A stretch of 64,000 bases of DNA from Aldrovandia affinis. Taxonomy: Eukaryota; Chordata; Actinopteri; Notacanthiformes; Halosauridae. Below, in pieces: positions 45,246 through 57,889 of the stretch. The stretch covers positions 1,127,501 to 1,191,500 of the forward strand of contig JAINUG010000133.1 of the NCBI GenBank assembly GCA_029706075.1, given 5' to 3'. Under the pieces are notes generated by a model. It made no database searches. It worked only from the letters and a program-made list of their open reading frames with translations, and was not told where the DNA came from. The translations under genes and the position numbers were made by a program. Each line of letters begins with the position of its first letter. The first letter of the stretch is position 1.

Positions 45246-47126
45246 TCTGTGTGTAGATCACAATTTAAGTCTACATTTTTCTTAAATATGCATTTTCAGT
45301 CCTTAGAATCTGATGTGATTTCCTGTTGTATAAGGTCAGTGTATATCATTGTTAATCCAAATTCAGTGTTACATTTGTATTCAACTTTTAAAAAATCCAC
45401 AAAAGACAATCATTAAAATGCTGCAATGCTGCAATCTGCATAGGGACTTCATCTTCAGTTCAAAATGTGTTTCTAATAATATTGAATTGTAATAATAATC
45501 TGCTTTAGTTGGTGCTAGGCCCTTTCCTAGCACACACAAAAGTTAATAAACTTTCAACCTCCTGAAGACCTTCAAGACAGTCCTCGATGTACAGTATACA
45601 CTCGTAATAATCATGTGTGAAGCAGAATCTTTTATCGTTGTGTTGCACAGGACTTGGCGGATATTAAACCTTTCTCGAGAAATAATTAGGATCGGCAGCA
45701 TTTAAAATGCTGGATGCTGACCATCGTGTTAAGTCTCTGCTAAGCCTGTTAAGCAATGCATTAGCAATTAAAGGATTGGGTCCCCCTAGAGTTAACTAAG
45801 GAGTTATTACCTGAAATTGATTATGCCATTCGGAGATTGCATTGTTTGCCGGAAGGCTGCAAAGTTGCAGTTTCATCTGAGGCTAGAAGATGTTTTATGT
45901 GCTCATCATTTTTTTAAAGAATATTGTTATTTAATCCTTGGTCACATAATGGTTTTAACTCCCCTTTCCCTTTCTTATGAAGAGCGTGTTAGGTTATGAC
46001 TAGGCCTACACATGAAACCTAAATTTAGTAGTCAGATTATTTTCTTCTCTCCCTTAGATCTTTAATTCCTCTATGTAGTTTAACATTTAAAATCAGGTCA
46101 ACCTTTTAAGATTTCTGGGAAATAGGTGTGATGCTTGATGCGATTTCTTTTACGCTGGAGAACGTTTTATGTCTTTGAAGTAGGCATTGCTTAGATGCGA
46201 CTTGAAGACATTTAAGATAAATTAAGTCTTTGATGTACCTGTATTCATATCCACAGGCACACTTGAGACTCATTTTTCATTTAAAGGAAGTCACTTATGA
46301 CTTACAGTTATTAACAGGCTTTGTAGTACAATTTGCAGCTCGTGGTTTTAAATGAAGTAATTATGACACTTGTTGTGATCGAGACCATTCAAGAGTTTTA
46401 TATTTCTACACTACAGCAATGATTCAGCCAGGTAATCCTTTTAATGCAAGCCGTCTACAGAGCTGTGAGCACTTCCTAGATGCAATGTTACTGTGCGTAC
46501 ATAGGCTTCTCCTTAATCTCCATCCCCACTGTCGAATATCTGCATCTCTGCCAGCTTCTGTGCACCTGTACCTGCCTGTTTAGTTAGTTAGCGAGCTAAA
46601 GCTAAAGGTACAGAATGCCCCGTTCACAAGCAGTGAGCGAATGTGTTGGCGATAAGCCATCAGGGTTTCTGGCCTTTTTCTGGTTTATATTAGAAAACGA
46701 GTCTTTCAGAAATTCCCTGAACCAATCACTGTGCTATATGCGTTAAAAATATGCACACTGTCTATGTGTAATTCTCCGCCCACTCTTGTGCGAGTGTGAC
46801 AAAATACATTCCCGTATAAAGAGAAGTTTATTAATGGCCTACGATATCTAGCAAGCCAGCTAAAATGACCATTGTTATTTGAGCAGTTCTTCCGTTCGCT
46901 ATCTTTGGAGTTATACGTAATGTATGATTGGATTTGTCTTTTCTTTTAGACAGGTCTTGTAAAACAACACAATAAAAGGCATAAGATAAGACATTACCGT
47001 TAGCAGTGCTTTCATGATACCGTAAGGTTGAGTAATGTTATTTACTTACTTACTGCTCATGGTTTGTACGTATGACGACACAAAATATATTTTCCTGTGC
47101 TGAGTGTTCGCTAGTTTATTGCTAGC

Positions 47127-47334
47127 CAGCAATGGACAAAGTACACAACCCCTTTACTTGAGTAAAAGTAAAAAGTCCTACATTTAACCTCAGTTGCTTT
47201 TGAAATGTAGGGGAGTGAAAGTAAAAATAAAAGTAAAAATGGAAATACTTAAGTAAGCACAGATACTTGAAATACAGAATATTACGGATTCAGAAACCGT
47301 AATAAGTAAAGTACTTTGTTAGTGTCCACCACTG
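47127..47334. mobile_element. hAT-like MITE
   Basis: It begins CAGCAATGGACAAAGTAC and ends GTACTTTGTTAGTGTCCACC ACTG, imperfect terminal inverted repeats. The inside is rich in AGTAAAAGTA units (TTACTTGAGTAAAAGTAAAA), as in the abundant non-autonomous hAT elements of fish. The flanks GCTAGCCA and GCTAACCA may be the remains of an 8-bp target duplication. Confidence 0.75.
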
Positions 47335-47803
47335 CTAACCAGCTAACATAAGCAGATTGTCACATCATCATCCAGAGTGTTCAGTTATAGATATTACAAA
47401 CACTTCCGTGTGCCCATCCTCGCCAGTGGTAACAATGCAATATTCATTTGTTAATATATTTTTATTTTTTTACATCTTGCATTGAATATTATTTGAGAGA
47501 AGTGGTGACTGCTGCCATCAGGCTGTCCAATATTTTAGGTCTTGAACTAATTTTGACATTTTGAGTGAACACAGTGCATAATCAATATTCATGAGGTCGA
47601 GCTAAGCTGTGTTTTCTCTCTGACATGAACTTTTCTGAAGACTGAGGCAGTTTCTCTGGCACTGACATGCAACTCTTACCTATGAAAGACCACTGGTGAA
47701 CAGATGTCATTGTAAAATGATATCCAGCCACTGGGAAAACTCATCTCATCTTTCCTTCCCATCCCTGTTTTTAAGGTTGCAGTTTATAAGTGTTATTAAG
47801 GCT

Positions 47804-48030
47804 GGCAGTGTGGTGTAATGGTTAGGGAGCTGGGCTTGCAACTCAGAGTTTGCAGGTTCAATTCCCAGGTGGGGCACTGCTGTTGTACCCTTGAGCAAAG
47901 GTACTTAACCTGAATTGCTTCAGTAAAATATCCAGCTGTGTAAATGGATTGTATGTAAAGAAATGTAAACTGTGTAAGTCGCTCTGGATAAGTCTGCTAA
48001 ATGCCTAAAATGTAAATGTAATGTAAATGT
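47804..48030 (+). mobile_element. tRNA-derived SINE (family 1), full length
   Basis: GGCAGTGTGGTGTAATGGTT head, box B GGTTCAATTCCC, GGTACTTAACCTGAATTGCT, tail GTAAGTCGCTCTGGATAAGT, then CTGCTAAATGCC and TGTAAATG repeats. This is the best preserved copy, 272 bases before the next GTDC1 exon. Confidence 0.9.
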
Positions 48031-48302
48031 ATGTATTATGTTCTGGAAAAAGAGAAACTTCAAATATAATATACAAATATTTTATTTTGTCTTTTGTACT
48101 CAGTTTTATGACTATGACTTGGGGGTGGGGGGGGGGAGGATAAAAAGTAAAGGGTTCAGACTTGTGGCCCTCGTGTGAAAAGCTGCCCATTGAAGGGCCC
48201 TGTAGGGGCCACTGTCAGTTCTGAAGGGCCCGGCGGTAAAGGATGAACCTTCGAAATGTGACGAAACCGCCGCGTTGACCCATTTGTTTTTCTGTACCCC
48301 AG

Positions 48303-48470
48303 AGTGCTGTTCGCCAGCTCTGTCCTGAACCTGGCTGAACTGGCGGGCCTCCGACCCGACCTGGCCCGGCTCAAGAAGGTCCTGTACTTCCACGAGAACC
48401 AACTGGTCTACCCGGTCCGGAAGAGCCAGCAGAGGGACTTCCAGTACGGATACAACCAGGTCCTCTCCTG
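48303..48470 (+). CDS. gtdc1: GTDC1 second coding exon
   Basis: Acceptor TGTACCCCAG; the exon enters in phase 2 (AG|A gives Arg) and leaves in phase 2 at TCCTG|GTAAAC. It encodes VLFASSVLNLAELAGLRPDL, ARLKKVLYFHENQLVYPVRK, SQQRDFQYGYNQVLS. This is very close to mammalian GTDC1 (TLFASSVLNLTELAALRPDL; KILYFHENQLIYPVKK). FHENQL..P and QRDFQYGYNQ are hallmark motifs of the N-terminal domain of this family. No frameshift or stop is seen. Confidence 0.97.
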
Positions 48471-49439
48471 GTAAACATCACGTCCGTCTCCCTGGGTCAT
48501 TGTGTGGAACCGTGAAGCCCTCTATATCACCTGCTCTGAAAGTCCAAGCCTGTGATTAGCGTGGATTTATGGAGCTTGAACTGCCTCTTTATTCCCCCTC
48601 TTGGCCCCGAATTGTGAGGTCATGTTTTGCTAAAAAATATTATATTCACGTCGTATAAATCCTGTTTAATGAGAAGCTGGGAGGGGATCCTCGTAAATTG
48701 TGCGAGCTGTATCGCGTAAGCGTCGGCTCCCTTCACGTCTGTCCGTACCTGAAGCCCTTTGGGAAGAGTTCTGGCCCCAGCAGCCATGAGAAGCATGCCT
48801 GCGACACGAGAGAAATCTCCAGTGGAGTCGTTGTGCCAGACTTCTCCACACAGTATTTAACTACTTATCGGGTAAAAAAAAAAAAAAAAAAGGGGGAGGT
48901 TTTTATTTCAGGGGAACGGGATATGAAATGTCATTGTGAGACTGAAAATAACGAGGGCTGAACTCTCGAAACTTGAAAGTGTTGTGATGTTTCCATTTCG
49001 GGTTTGTAGTCAGGATCCCTTCAAAGCCCCCACTCTGACAAGAGTGCCACGTTGACATTTCAAATTTCAAATTTCAAAACTGTTTTCGCCCCCAAATAGT
49101 TTATTCAATGGGAACGCTAAACGCTTGAGCAGACTCAAATTTCCTAAATGGTCTTACGTAAAGGGGGTGGGGGTTAGAGGGTAGGGGTGTGCCGAATCTC
49201 GCGCACGCATGGCCAAGGGTCACTTTGTTTTAATGAGGTGTACGCGCTCCCCATGGGAGAAGGGGAGGGTCACGGCCAGGGAGATTTAGGCCGGGGGGGG
49301 GGAGACGGGCTGTGGATTACGTTTCAGTTCCGACAGGGTTAATCACCAACCTGACCCCTTTCAGTCTGCGTCAAAATAAAAAGGGAAAAACAAAAGCAAA
49401 GCTGCATGTTTATGCAAAAGAGCTACTGTAAGTGTGCGT

Positions 49440-49900
49440 CTGTGTGTGCGTTTTCTAAAGAGACATTTTGAAAGCGTGATGTTTGTTTCAGGAAGTCCAA
49501 TCAGCCAAAGCTTTGCTCTCCAAGACGCTTAATTATGGCGTCCCGAAACCGGCGTCTGTCTGTTTGGGTGTTTAGAGATTCTTCTGCAGAAGCGGCATCA
49601 TAATTAATCACAATAATGGCAAATTAATATGCAAGAAAGGGGGGCACTCCAAAAACGTTATTGCTGATTTCTATTGGGCGAAATGTCAATAACTTTAATT
49701 TTCCAAATTGCCCATTCAATCAAGATTTAATTCATTAGACCAGATTGAGATGGCAATTACTTTCTGACCTAAGAAAGTAAACTTCTGAAAGTAAACTGTT
49801 CATTAAGAAATGTTTTATTGGATTAAATTTAGCATACTGTTTTTGCCGCTCTAAAACTTCATTTAATGGTGCATATAATTTCCAAAATGAAATTGACAAA
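49440..49900. promoter_or_regulatory. Candidate conserved non-coding element in GTDC1 intron
   Basis: It contains CATAATTAATCACAATAATG, CAAATTAATATGCAAG, CCAATCAG and TTAATTCATTAGAC, a dense cluster of TAAT cores with octamer- and CCAAT-like sites and no repeats. The texture is that of vertebrate developmental enhancers. ZEB2 regulatory elements are known to extend into neighbouring DNA, so ZEB2 could be the target. Confidence 0.35.
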
Positions 49901-50154
49901 CATTGCATTTATTTGCACATTAAGTTCCCTAAAAACTATATGGAGATAAGGAAAAGGAAACAACATTTGGTTAAAAAAAACTAACAAAAAACCCCACATT
50001 GATACAAAAAATATGAAAGTCATGAAAAAGCTATCACCATTTTTATATTTGGGTTACATGGGCCAACATGTTCTCTGAAAGATTCATCAGCGTTTATCTT
50101 AGTTGCTATTTAACATGTACATTTTATTTGAGATTGAAAGTGGCCAGAGCCTTC

Positions 50155-50197
<43 letters not shown>
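50155..50197. repeat. (AAT)n microsatellite
   Basis: About fourteen uninterrupted AAT units. Confidence 0.95.
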
Positions 50198-50689
50198 GTA
50201 CATACATTTATTTCTTATTCATATTTTATTTGTTATACGAAAAATAAAAAAATAGTTCTACATTTACACAGTTGAATTATCAAAAGGGTAGAGGATAGTT
50301 TTGTTTTTTTCTTAAACTTAATATGAATATTTAAGTAATTTATGTAATTGGGATAAATGGAGGAGGAAAGCTCTCTGCCAAGCCATGATAATCCTGTACA
50401 CAAAGACCCAAACTTTGTCTCTGTTTTAATTCACACTCACTGTGCATTCCCCTCTGAACAATTAAAACAAATTAGAATTGAATTTTTTTTTTTACCTAAC
50501 CTGGAAAGCTTCAGAAAGCATTACGTGATTTTAATGACGGATTTTTCTATTTTTTGGGTGGGAAAGAAACATGAATTTTTCTTATACATTAAATACGTAT
50601 CAGGCTGCGATTTGCACACCCTTATTCGCTAAACAGACACTCTCTAACAGCTCTCCCTTTTCTTCCTCTTTGTTTTCTGTGTTCCCCAG

Positions 50690-50863
50690 CTTGGTGGCAG
50701 ATGTCGTGGCGTTTAACTCTGCCTTCAACATGGAGTCCTTCCTCACTTCCATTGCGACTTTCATGAAGCGGATCCCCGACCACAGGCCTCGCGATCTCGA
50801 GGCGCTCATCAGACCCAAGTGCCGAGTGCTCCACTTCCCGATCAGATTTCCCCATGTCAAAAG
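50690..50863 (+). CDS. gtdc1: GTDC1 third coding exon
   Basis: It enters in phase 2 (TG|C gives Cys) and reads [58 protein letters not shown]. Mammals have [20 protein letters not shown] and [20 protein letters not shown] at the same place. The exon is taken to end at AAAAG|GTTGGT, in phase 2, because the homologous exon ends after the Val-Ser/Lys-Arg codons. The donor GTTGGT is not consensus, so the exact end is slightly uncertain. The next exon (the FMPKHK region and the catalytic glycosyltransferase half) is not found before 64000. Confidence 0.95.
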
Positions 50864-52129
50864 GTTGGTGTTCTCATCTCGTGCGGAGACAGTAATTTGC
50901 CCTGCAGGGATAACCGCACGTTGATTAAAAAGCAGCGCATTCGCCTCTAATCCGTCCGCGGGCAAGCTGCTGAAGTTTAGGTGCGCAGTAAACAGCGGCC
51001 CACAGCTGAGTCGCGTATGAAAAGGGCACGGCTCTTCAGAGGCCCGCACGGACGCGTGTCACTCGGTCTGAGATAAGCGCTCTGCCGAGTTTTTCATGTG
51101 TTTTTTTGTGGAGTTTGTAGTGAGCGTAGTTTATTCCTCTTGTTTTTACTTTCCACCCTGTTTAGTTTATTTCACCAGTTTCTCAATAAAACGACAGCAG
51201 TAACAACATTAATGTGAAGAACGTCCCTTCCCCGCCCGCCCACACCCCTACCCGGGAGTTGAAATTGAAAGAAAGCGGTTCACTCTCGCTCGATAAATAG
51301 TGGCTACGAAGTTTGGTTTTTATTTTTCCAGCAGAGAAAGTACAATAGAGCCGCTGTGCAACAACACAAGAGTTTATTTGTAGATGGGGGTCTCGGCTCA
51401 GTGGCTTAAACGACCAAGTTTTCTTATTTTTTTTTTTTTTTTTTTTTTAAATAGAAAAAAATTATTTCCCCTTCCTTGCCAAAACAATGCACGATCTGAA
51501 ACGCTGCGATCGCATTTTCATCGAGCGGGTGTGCTTCTCATTACCGCGCAAATGAACACCAGCTTTGCCTCTTTATGAATGTGGTGACATCACGATGCGC
51601 ATTGAACAAAAGCAACAGCTAAGAGAGAGAGAGAGAGAAGTCCCCTTTTTTTTTGGCCACAGACCACGAGCCGGGTACCTGTATTTTTCGAAACATTTTT
51701 CATTTGCATTATTTTAGACAAATGAATTGTCATGAGCGTTCATGTGTATTTATAGTTTTTAATTCTGTGCAGGGAATGCACAGAAGAGAAAATATTTAAA
51801 ACACAATACATTTTTTTTTATTGTTTTGATTTTGCAGCAATACTGCAGAATACTGCTATTTCATCAGGTATCAGAACGCAGAATTATGACTGGGAGCAGT
51901 GCTGCTTAAGTCGGTGTGTTGTTGGAACGCAAACAGACGCATGATAAGTCATTATTGAAGTGTGTTGCTCAAGGTGGGCTCAGCATTGAAAGAGGAGAGT
52001 TGAAAGAATCTTTGCCTTTGGTAATTGTGTCATAAGTATCTTGTCTTTTCCAATTAGTTGCAGAATGTGACTTGATTTTCAATTTGTCTTTTCAATTTGT
52101 TCTCTGCCTTGCACTGTATCATAACTGTG

Positions 52130-52138
<9 letters not shown>

Positions 52139-52180
<42 letters not shown>

Positions 52181-52203
52181 AGTGTGTGTGTGAGTGTGTG
52201 AGT

Positions 52204-52238
<35 letters not shown>

Positions 52239-52277
52239 TTTGTTTGTGTGTGCGCATGTGTGTGTGTGTGTGTGTCA
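52139..52277. repeat. (GT)n microsatellite
   Basis: Mostly pure GT with a few GA, GC and TT interruptions. ORFs here are artefacts. Confidence 0.95.
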
Positions 52278-52552
52278 GAGAGCAGTCGAGGCTGACGTTT
52301 CTGTAAAAATGTCCGCAGAAGAACAGGAAACGTGCACGGAATGCGTTGGAAGAATCGAGCTCTTCGTGCAGAGCGATGTTTCATATTTACCGTGGCATGT
52401 CAGCGTCATTTCCAGGTTTGGCCAGTGATCCTAAAATAAGATTCCGCATTCAGAGCGCTCACCAGAGATCCCTGCACACACTCACCAGCACTTCCGCACA
52501 TGCTTACAATACTTTTAAAGCTTATTTCCGAGATGTGCAGATTTGAATATAT

Positions 52553-52776
52553 TGTGTGTGTGTGTGTACATATGTGTGTATGTGTGTGTTTGTGTGTGTG
52601 AGTTTGCGTATGTGTGTGTGTGATCATGTGCGTGCGTGTGTGTGTGTGTGTGCGTGTGTGAGTTGGCATGTGTGCGTGTGTGAGTTGGCATGTGTGCGTG
52701 TCTGTGTGTGTGTGTGTGCATGTGTTTGTGTGTTTGTTCGCGTGTGTTTGTGTGTTTGTGTGTGTGTGTGTGTGTG
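52553..52776. repeat. Imperfect (GT)n microsatellite
   Basis: GT-rich run broken by GC, AT and GAGTTGGCAT insertions; the segment GTGTGAGTTGGCATGTGTGC is itself duplicated. Confidence 0.95.
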
Positions 52777-52780
52777 TTCG

Positions 52781-52890
52781 ATAAGTGATTATTACTCGCC
52801 TCTTACTCAGAGCAGAGTCACAGCCTGTGAGTAAGGGATTATTACTCTCCTCTTACTCAGAGCAGAGTCACAGCCTGTGAGTAAGTGATT
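52781..52890. repeat. 50-bp tandem duplication
   Basis: Two copies of a 50-bp unit (ATTACTCKCCTCTTACTCAG plus AGCAGAGTCACAGCCTGTGA plus GTAAGKG...) adjoin the GT microsatellite. The copies are almost identical. Confidence 0.9.
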
Positions 52891-54034
52891 ATTTGCATGG
52901 CTGACAATCACTCAACACACCCTGCAGTCCGTTTATTAAAAAACATTCTGTAGTCTGTCCACCCCAACCCCTTAAAGAAAAAATGTATTATGAAAGCAAA
53001 TATGTGACATGGTGATTTAATTATTATTTATTTTTGAGACTTTCCTCGCTTTGATGTGGTTTTATTTCTCCCTTGGAAAAGAAAGAAAGAAAAGGAGTGT
53101 TAACCAGTTTCCAAAGTCATCTCGTCGAGCGTTTTGACCGCGAGCACGTGGGGCGATTTGGAATGAGTATCTCTGCTACAGGTGTTATTATCGATATGAC
53201 ACTTTCACAGTAATTCTGTTGCTTTTGCAATTTATTTGTGATTTTTTTTTCAGCCGTGGAATGTACTTTCCTCTCTGCTCTGTGACAGCGAGTGCGTCCC
53301 AAACTGTGGGTGGGGCCCCGCTGGTGGGTTTCCAGGGGCTTTGAAGTGGCTTGCAAGATGCCTGTGAAAAGCACATGTATTCCTCGCTCTGTAGGCACTG
53401 AAATGAATCCGACTGTACGCTGCACAGGCTGGTTTTCATGCAGCTATTAACGAGCGAAGGTTTAGCCGCACAATGTGGAACGTGTTATAATTCTACTGTA
53501 TGCGCCGCTATCAGAAAGTCAACGCTCAAAGGTTTGATTGTTCAAAAGGGACAGTAGACACCGTACATGGCGCTGTACCTGCATGGAAACACGCTAAGGA
53601 CAGCAGGAGATCGTAGCGTCTTTTCTCTTCCTTATAAAGACACGAGGGGAAAGTATGAGTGTGTTTGGTGAACCTCAGTCTTACAGTAAAACCGTAGATT
53701 GGACGCTGGGGCGTTCCCACAGTTAAACTGTCGTGCCGTATATTCTTTTATCATTTTAATCTCTGCAGCACAGGGTAAGAGGGTGAACTCCCCGCCTCCA
53801 AAGCAAGACCTGTGTTCCCTGAGAGCGTTATCTCTGGTGTCAGATACGGTCATTGCTTTTAAGGACATGATGTGGAGATTCAGGGTTGATAGAGAGGGGG
53901 GGAAATGTTCGGTTAATTCCTTAAAAGAGAATAGAACAAAAAACACGGAAAGAATAAAATACATATATATATATTGGCATGTTTAAATGTGTGTCTGCCT
54001 GTGTGGGTATGTACATAGTATACAAACATACATA

Positions 54035-54040
<6 letters not shown>

Positions 54041-54066
<26 letters not shown>
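54041..54066. repeat. (CA)n microsatellite
   Basis: Thirteen CA units after a GCGCACA start. Confidence 0.95.
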
Positions 54067-54069
<3 letters not shown>

Positions 54070-54471
54070 GTATTAGTGGAGCTGGCGTAGGTGAATGAAA
54101 CAGTGTAAAATGAAAGCTTTTACTGCATGTCCTCTGCTTCGGCGCGCTCGTTAATCAACGTGTTTGTGAGACACTGACGAGTGGTAATTGAGTCAGGCCT
54201 GACCCCGGTTAGCGGACAGCGGTGGGAGGCAATACAAACCCATTCATCACCGGGAGGCCGCAGTCCCGCAGTCCCACAGAGTTCTGCTCTCCCTGGACCC
54301 TCCGTTCACCGTCCTGGTTCAGATCACGGTCTCGCAGGGAGGGCGGCGCAGCAGAAACGCGGTTCTGACCCGGATTAACGCCCGTGTGACCGGCAGGTGC
54401 CGAAGTCAGGGGGAGGAGCCTATCATGTTGGCCTGAAAATGGCGATGGCGAGCTTGAATCATTTTTTTTTA

Positions 54472-54804
54472 GATTTTATTTTTCGCCTTTTTCCCCCTAT
54501 TCTCCCCAATTTAGTAGCCAATTATAAACTCTTTTTTCACGTCAATTATCCACCTCCCTCGTATTTGAGAGCTTGCTGCTGTAGTCCTGAAACCAGCAGT
54601 GATATGCGGCGGAGCACCGCCTCCTCCGAGCCGGAACCCACCAAGCCGTCACCGTAACTCCAGTATGCACACAGGGCCACTCCTATACGCAGGGATCTCG
54701 TATCGGCTTCCCTTCCCCCCCTCCCTGGGGCGGACAGCAAATTGCTGCCCCCTAGTGGCACTCGAGCGTCGGACGTTCTACCGCTACACCACACGGGAGG
54801 CCCT
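54472..54804 (-). mobile_element. tRNA-derived SINE (family 3 subtype)
   Basis: It has the reversed tail CCCCAATTTAGTAGCCAATT, the body CTCCCTGGGGCGGACAGCAA and the reversed head TTCTACCGCTACACCACACG. The head differs from the 58725 copy but matches 61878-62163 in the body, indicating subfamilies with a shared 3' tail. Confidence 0.8.
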
Positions 54805-54959
54805 CTTGAATCTGATTACGTTTCGCCTTCAGCTGAAGTGTCTCCCCTTTTAGATGAGAGTCAAATGCAGTGGAATGTTATCAGAAAGACTGCAGACAAC
54901 CATGAAGTAAAATGATGACCTATCTTTGTAGTGTATACATACAGGTATGTATACATACA

Positions 54960-55510
54960 GGCCGAATTAAAGGAAACACTTGAGTAAATGAAGGGTTCTG
55001 GCGGCTCTGTTATGGTGTGGGGTGCATTTTCCTGCCATGGTTTATGTCCACTAAACCCCTTGGAGGGCAAGATAAATACCAAAAAATACAAAGCCATTCT
55101 GAGTGATCACCTTCATCCTGTGGTGAAGCATTTCTATCCTGATGGGAGTGGTCTCTTCCAGGATGACAATGCCATCACAGGGCACGAGTGCTCACTGAAT
55201 GGTTTGACGAGCATGACAATGCTGTAAACAATACGCCATGGCCGTCTCAGTCACCAAATTTCAACCCAGTTGAACACTTATGGGAGATTCTGGAGCGGCG
55301 CCTGAGACAGCGTTTTCCACCACCATCAACAAAACACCAAATTATGGCATTTCTCATAGAAGAATGGTGTTGCATCCCTCCAATAAAGCTTCAGACACTT
55401 GTAGAATCTATGCCAAGGCCCATTGAAGTTGTTCTTATGGTTCCTTGTGGCCCAACACCCTATTAAGACACTTTATGTTGGTGTTTCCTTTCTTTTGGCA
55501 GTTACCTGTA
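54960..55510 (+). mobile_element. Tc1-like element, internally deleted (copy 3, best preserved)
   Basis: Left end ACAGGCCGAATTAAAGGAAA; right end TTTCCTTTCTTTTGGCAGTT ACCTGT, recognisable terminal inverted repeats. The inside reads GSGGSVMVWGAFSCHGLCPL, HFYPDGSGLFQDDNA, EWFDEHDNAVNNTPWPSQSP, NFNPVEHLWEILERRLRQRF, then PSTKHQIMAFLIEEWCCIPP. The region encoding the N-terminal half is absent, and the D..E triad is partly present. Confidence 0.85.
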
Positions 55511-57889
55511 TAAATGTATGTATTTATATAGAGGCTAAAAAAATGTTTCTGAATTGTTGAGCGAACCTGAGGCTGAGATCAGAGAGCCCCCACCCACCCC
55601 TGTTCTGTTTTGGGACACGGGGGCGATCCCAGCAGTGCAGTAAGAGCCTTTCATGCGGAATAAAACGCGTCTGCTTTTTGAAGTTTGACGCCTGTTTAAA
55701 TACAGGAAAGGGTTTGCGTTCTGGCTCCTTCTCCTTCCGTCAGCTGCAGATAGTCTGCCCTCGGAACAGAAATAATCAGCGAAAAGTTTCTGGGGAGAAG
55801 GTTTGGGCTACCTCCAGCGCGCGGGACCTCCTCGTTACATTGATATGCCACTCAGGGACCCAACGAGTCCTCAAATGACTGCCTTAAATATTGGAATGTT
55901 TCCGTAACCATGGCAGCTGGCGGGAAATTGCGCTCAAAACCTTTTCGGCGAGAAGCACAAAGGTACTGCAAGGTACTTTGTGCATTTGATATTAATTTTT
56001 TTGCTGAATAATTTAGTAAATCAAGAGCTGGTGAATACTACTGGGTTTTCATTTCCGTATGAAGGCAGCGAAGGGGGAGGGAGGGAGGGAGGGGGGGGGT
56101 GGTGATAACGAAAGAGGAACGAGAGAGGACGCATGAAAGAGAGAGGGAAGAAAGAAAGAGAGAAGCCGAGAAGTGTTGAAACTTTTTTTTTTTTTTTTTT
56201 TTTCTCGGATTGTGGCTAGTTGAAATGTCTTTTCTTCTTTCCGAGGAGCACTGTCTCTGCAGCGCGTGAATAAATTAGAACGTGAAGACGACAGTCAGAA
56301 GTCAGGGTTTGAAACCACAACCCCAGCACGTTCGTCCAGCATGTCGGCTCTGAACTCGAAACTCAAAATGTCCGCTTCCAATACTCTGTGTCCCGCGCAA
56401 AGCTGCATCAAAAAATAATAAGGGAACAGATTGTCAGAACATCGCTTTGAGGAATTAATAACGCAATTCGAGACAAAAAAAATCCTAATTTCCACATTGT
56501 AAACTTTTAAACGGTGAATGCTGTGTTTTTCCTTTTCTGTGTTTTAGCCACTGAAACGGCAGCCTAGCGTCGGTATGCTGTATAAAAAAACGCAGTGCCT
56601 TTCGAAGGCATGGAGAAGTCTTTGAGAGATTTCACTCCTCCCCGATGTTTAGCCTCAGATGACCCACGCTCGCACGTTGATTACTCGCCTGCTCGTAACG
56701 TGATCGAGAGGAAGCTCCTGTCTTTTAATCGGATTGACGTGATTTAAGCGCTTTGGTGGGAAGTAATTAAAACAGCTGTCCGTTACCTTTTCAATTATTT
56801 GTTTGTTGGTTTGCGTCATTTGCCTCCTAGGTCTCTGCCATTAAAAAAATAAAAATAGATCCTCTTCTCATCCAACATTCGTTTAGTGTATGAAGTAGAA
56901 TGCAAATGTAAAAAAACAGGCGAAAGGCGGTATTTCTAAAGGTATAAAATATCTGAACGTATTTCCTCTGTAGGCCTACTTAAGAACTGAGTACACACGG
57001 CCTTTGGAAGTTTTGAGAAATGAACGTGATCAAGTGGGATTGAATAAAAGATGTAAAAAAAATGAGTGGGGGATTTGATCTAAATAACGAACCTCTCTGT
57101 GAAATCGTAGAGGATTAACGAGTCGCACCGAACCAGCGTTTATAAAACAGTCGCCCTTTGATCAAACCAGGTCGTGCTGACCTTACCCCCACGTGCAGGG
57201 GGTTAGAGTCGCATACACAGCTTCGAAGACTTCATCGAGTTGCTCCTGAGAGCAAGCCTTGTGTCAGTTGCTGGAGGTGAAGTGGAATCTTGAAATGCTT
57301 TTGCCAGCTAGTTGTTATTCCGGTCTCCTGTCTGAATGCATTCTCTGATGCATACAGTGTCTGCAAGAGCGACAATAACTGAACACGAATGGTGGTCCCT
57401 TTCAAACAGTTGTGAGTTTATTACGATTCAGCAGAGAGCTGGTTGGATTTAATAAAAACCTCCGGAAAGCGCAGTATGAGAACGTCTGTGAAACGTCCAG
57501 TGCTCTTTGCAGAAGCTGTGTAACTGGCTTTGGGAGTTTGGCTTTCTGAATTATTATATATTTTTTAATCTATACAGACTTTTAGGAGACGACATCGCTG
57601 TTCACACAGTAGTGTTAATATCATATTCACGTCCCTTTTGTCAAATCCTCACCCGTCACAAGCACACTCACTGAACTCAGTTCTCACTTCCACTCAACTA
57701 CCGCTGTAGTTCTGGCTCTATTTTATATTTTTGAGAGTTGTTGTTGGAACAACTGAACATGAAACGAACAGACCACAACTTTTTTTTTTTTAAATCTGTT
57801 AAGAGCAACTTCACATTCATACATGCCCATCTATGTGTGGTATGGATCTTTTTATTAATTTTCAATAAATTATCATTCTTGTCTTTTGT

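Larger units (their letters stand above)
48471..50689. other. gtdc1: GTDC1 intron, 2.2 kb
   Basis: The acceptor is TTTTCTGTGTTCCCCAG. It includes an A-run (about 48872-48890), a repeat-free AT-rich block 49440-49900 with homeodomain-like sites (candidate enhancer) and an (AAT)14-type microsatellite (50155-50197). No gene is seen. Confidence 0.85.
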
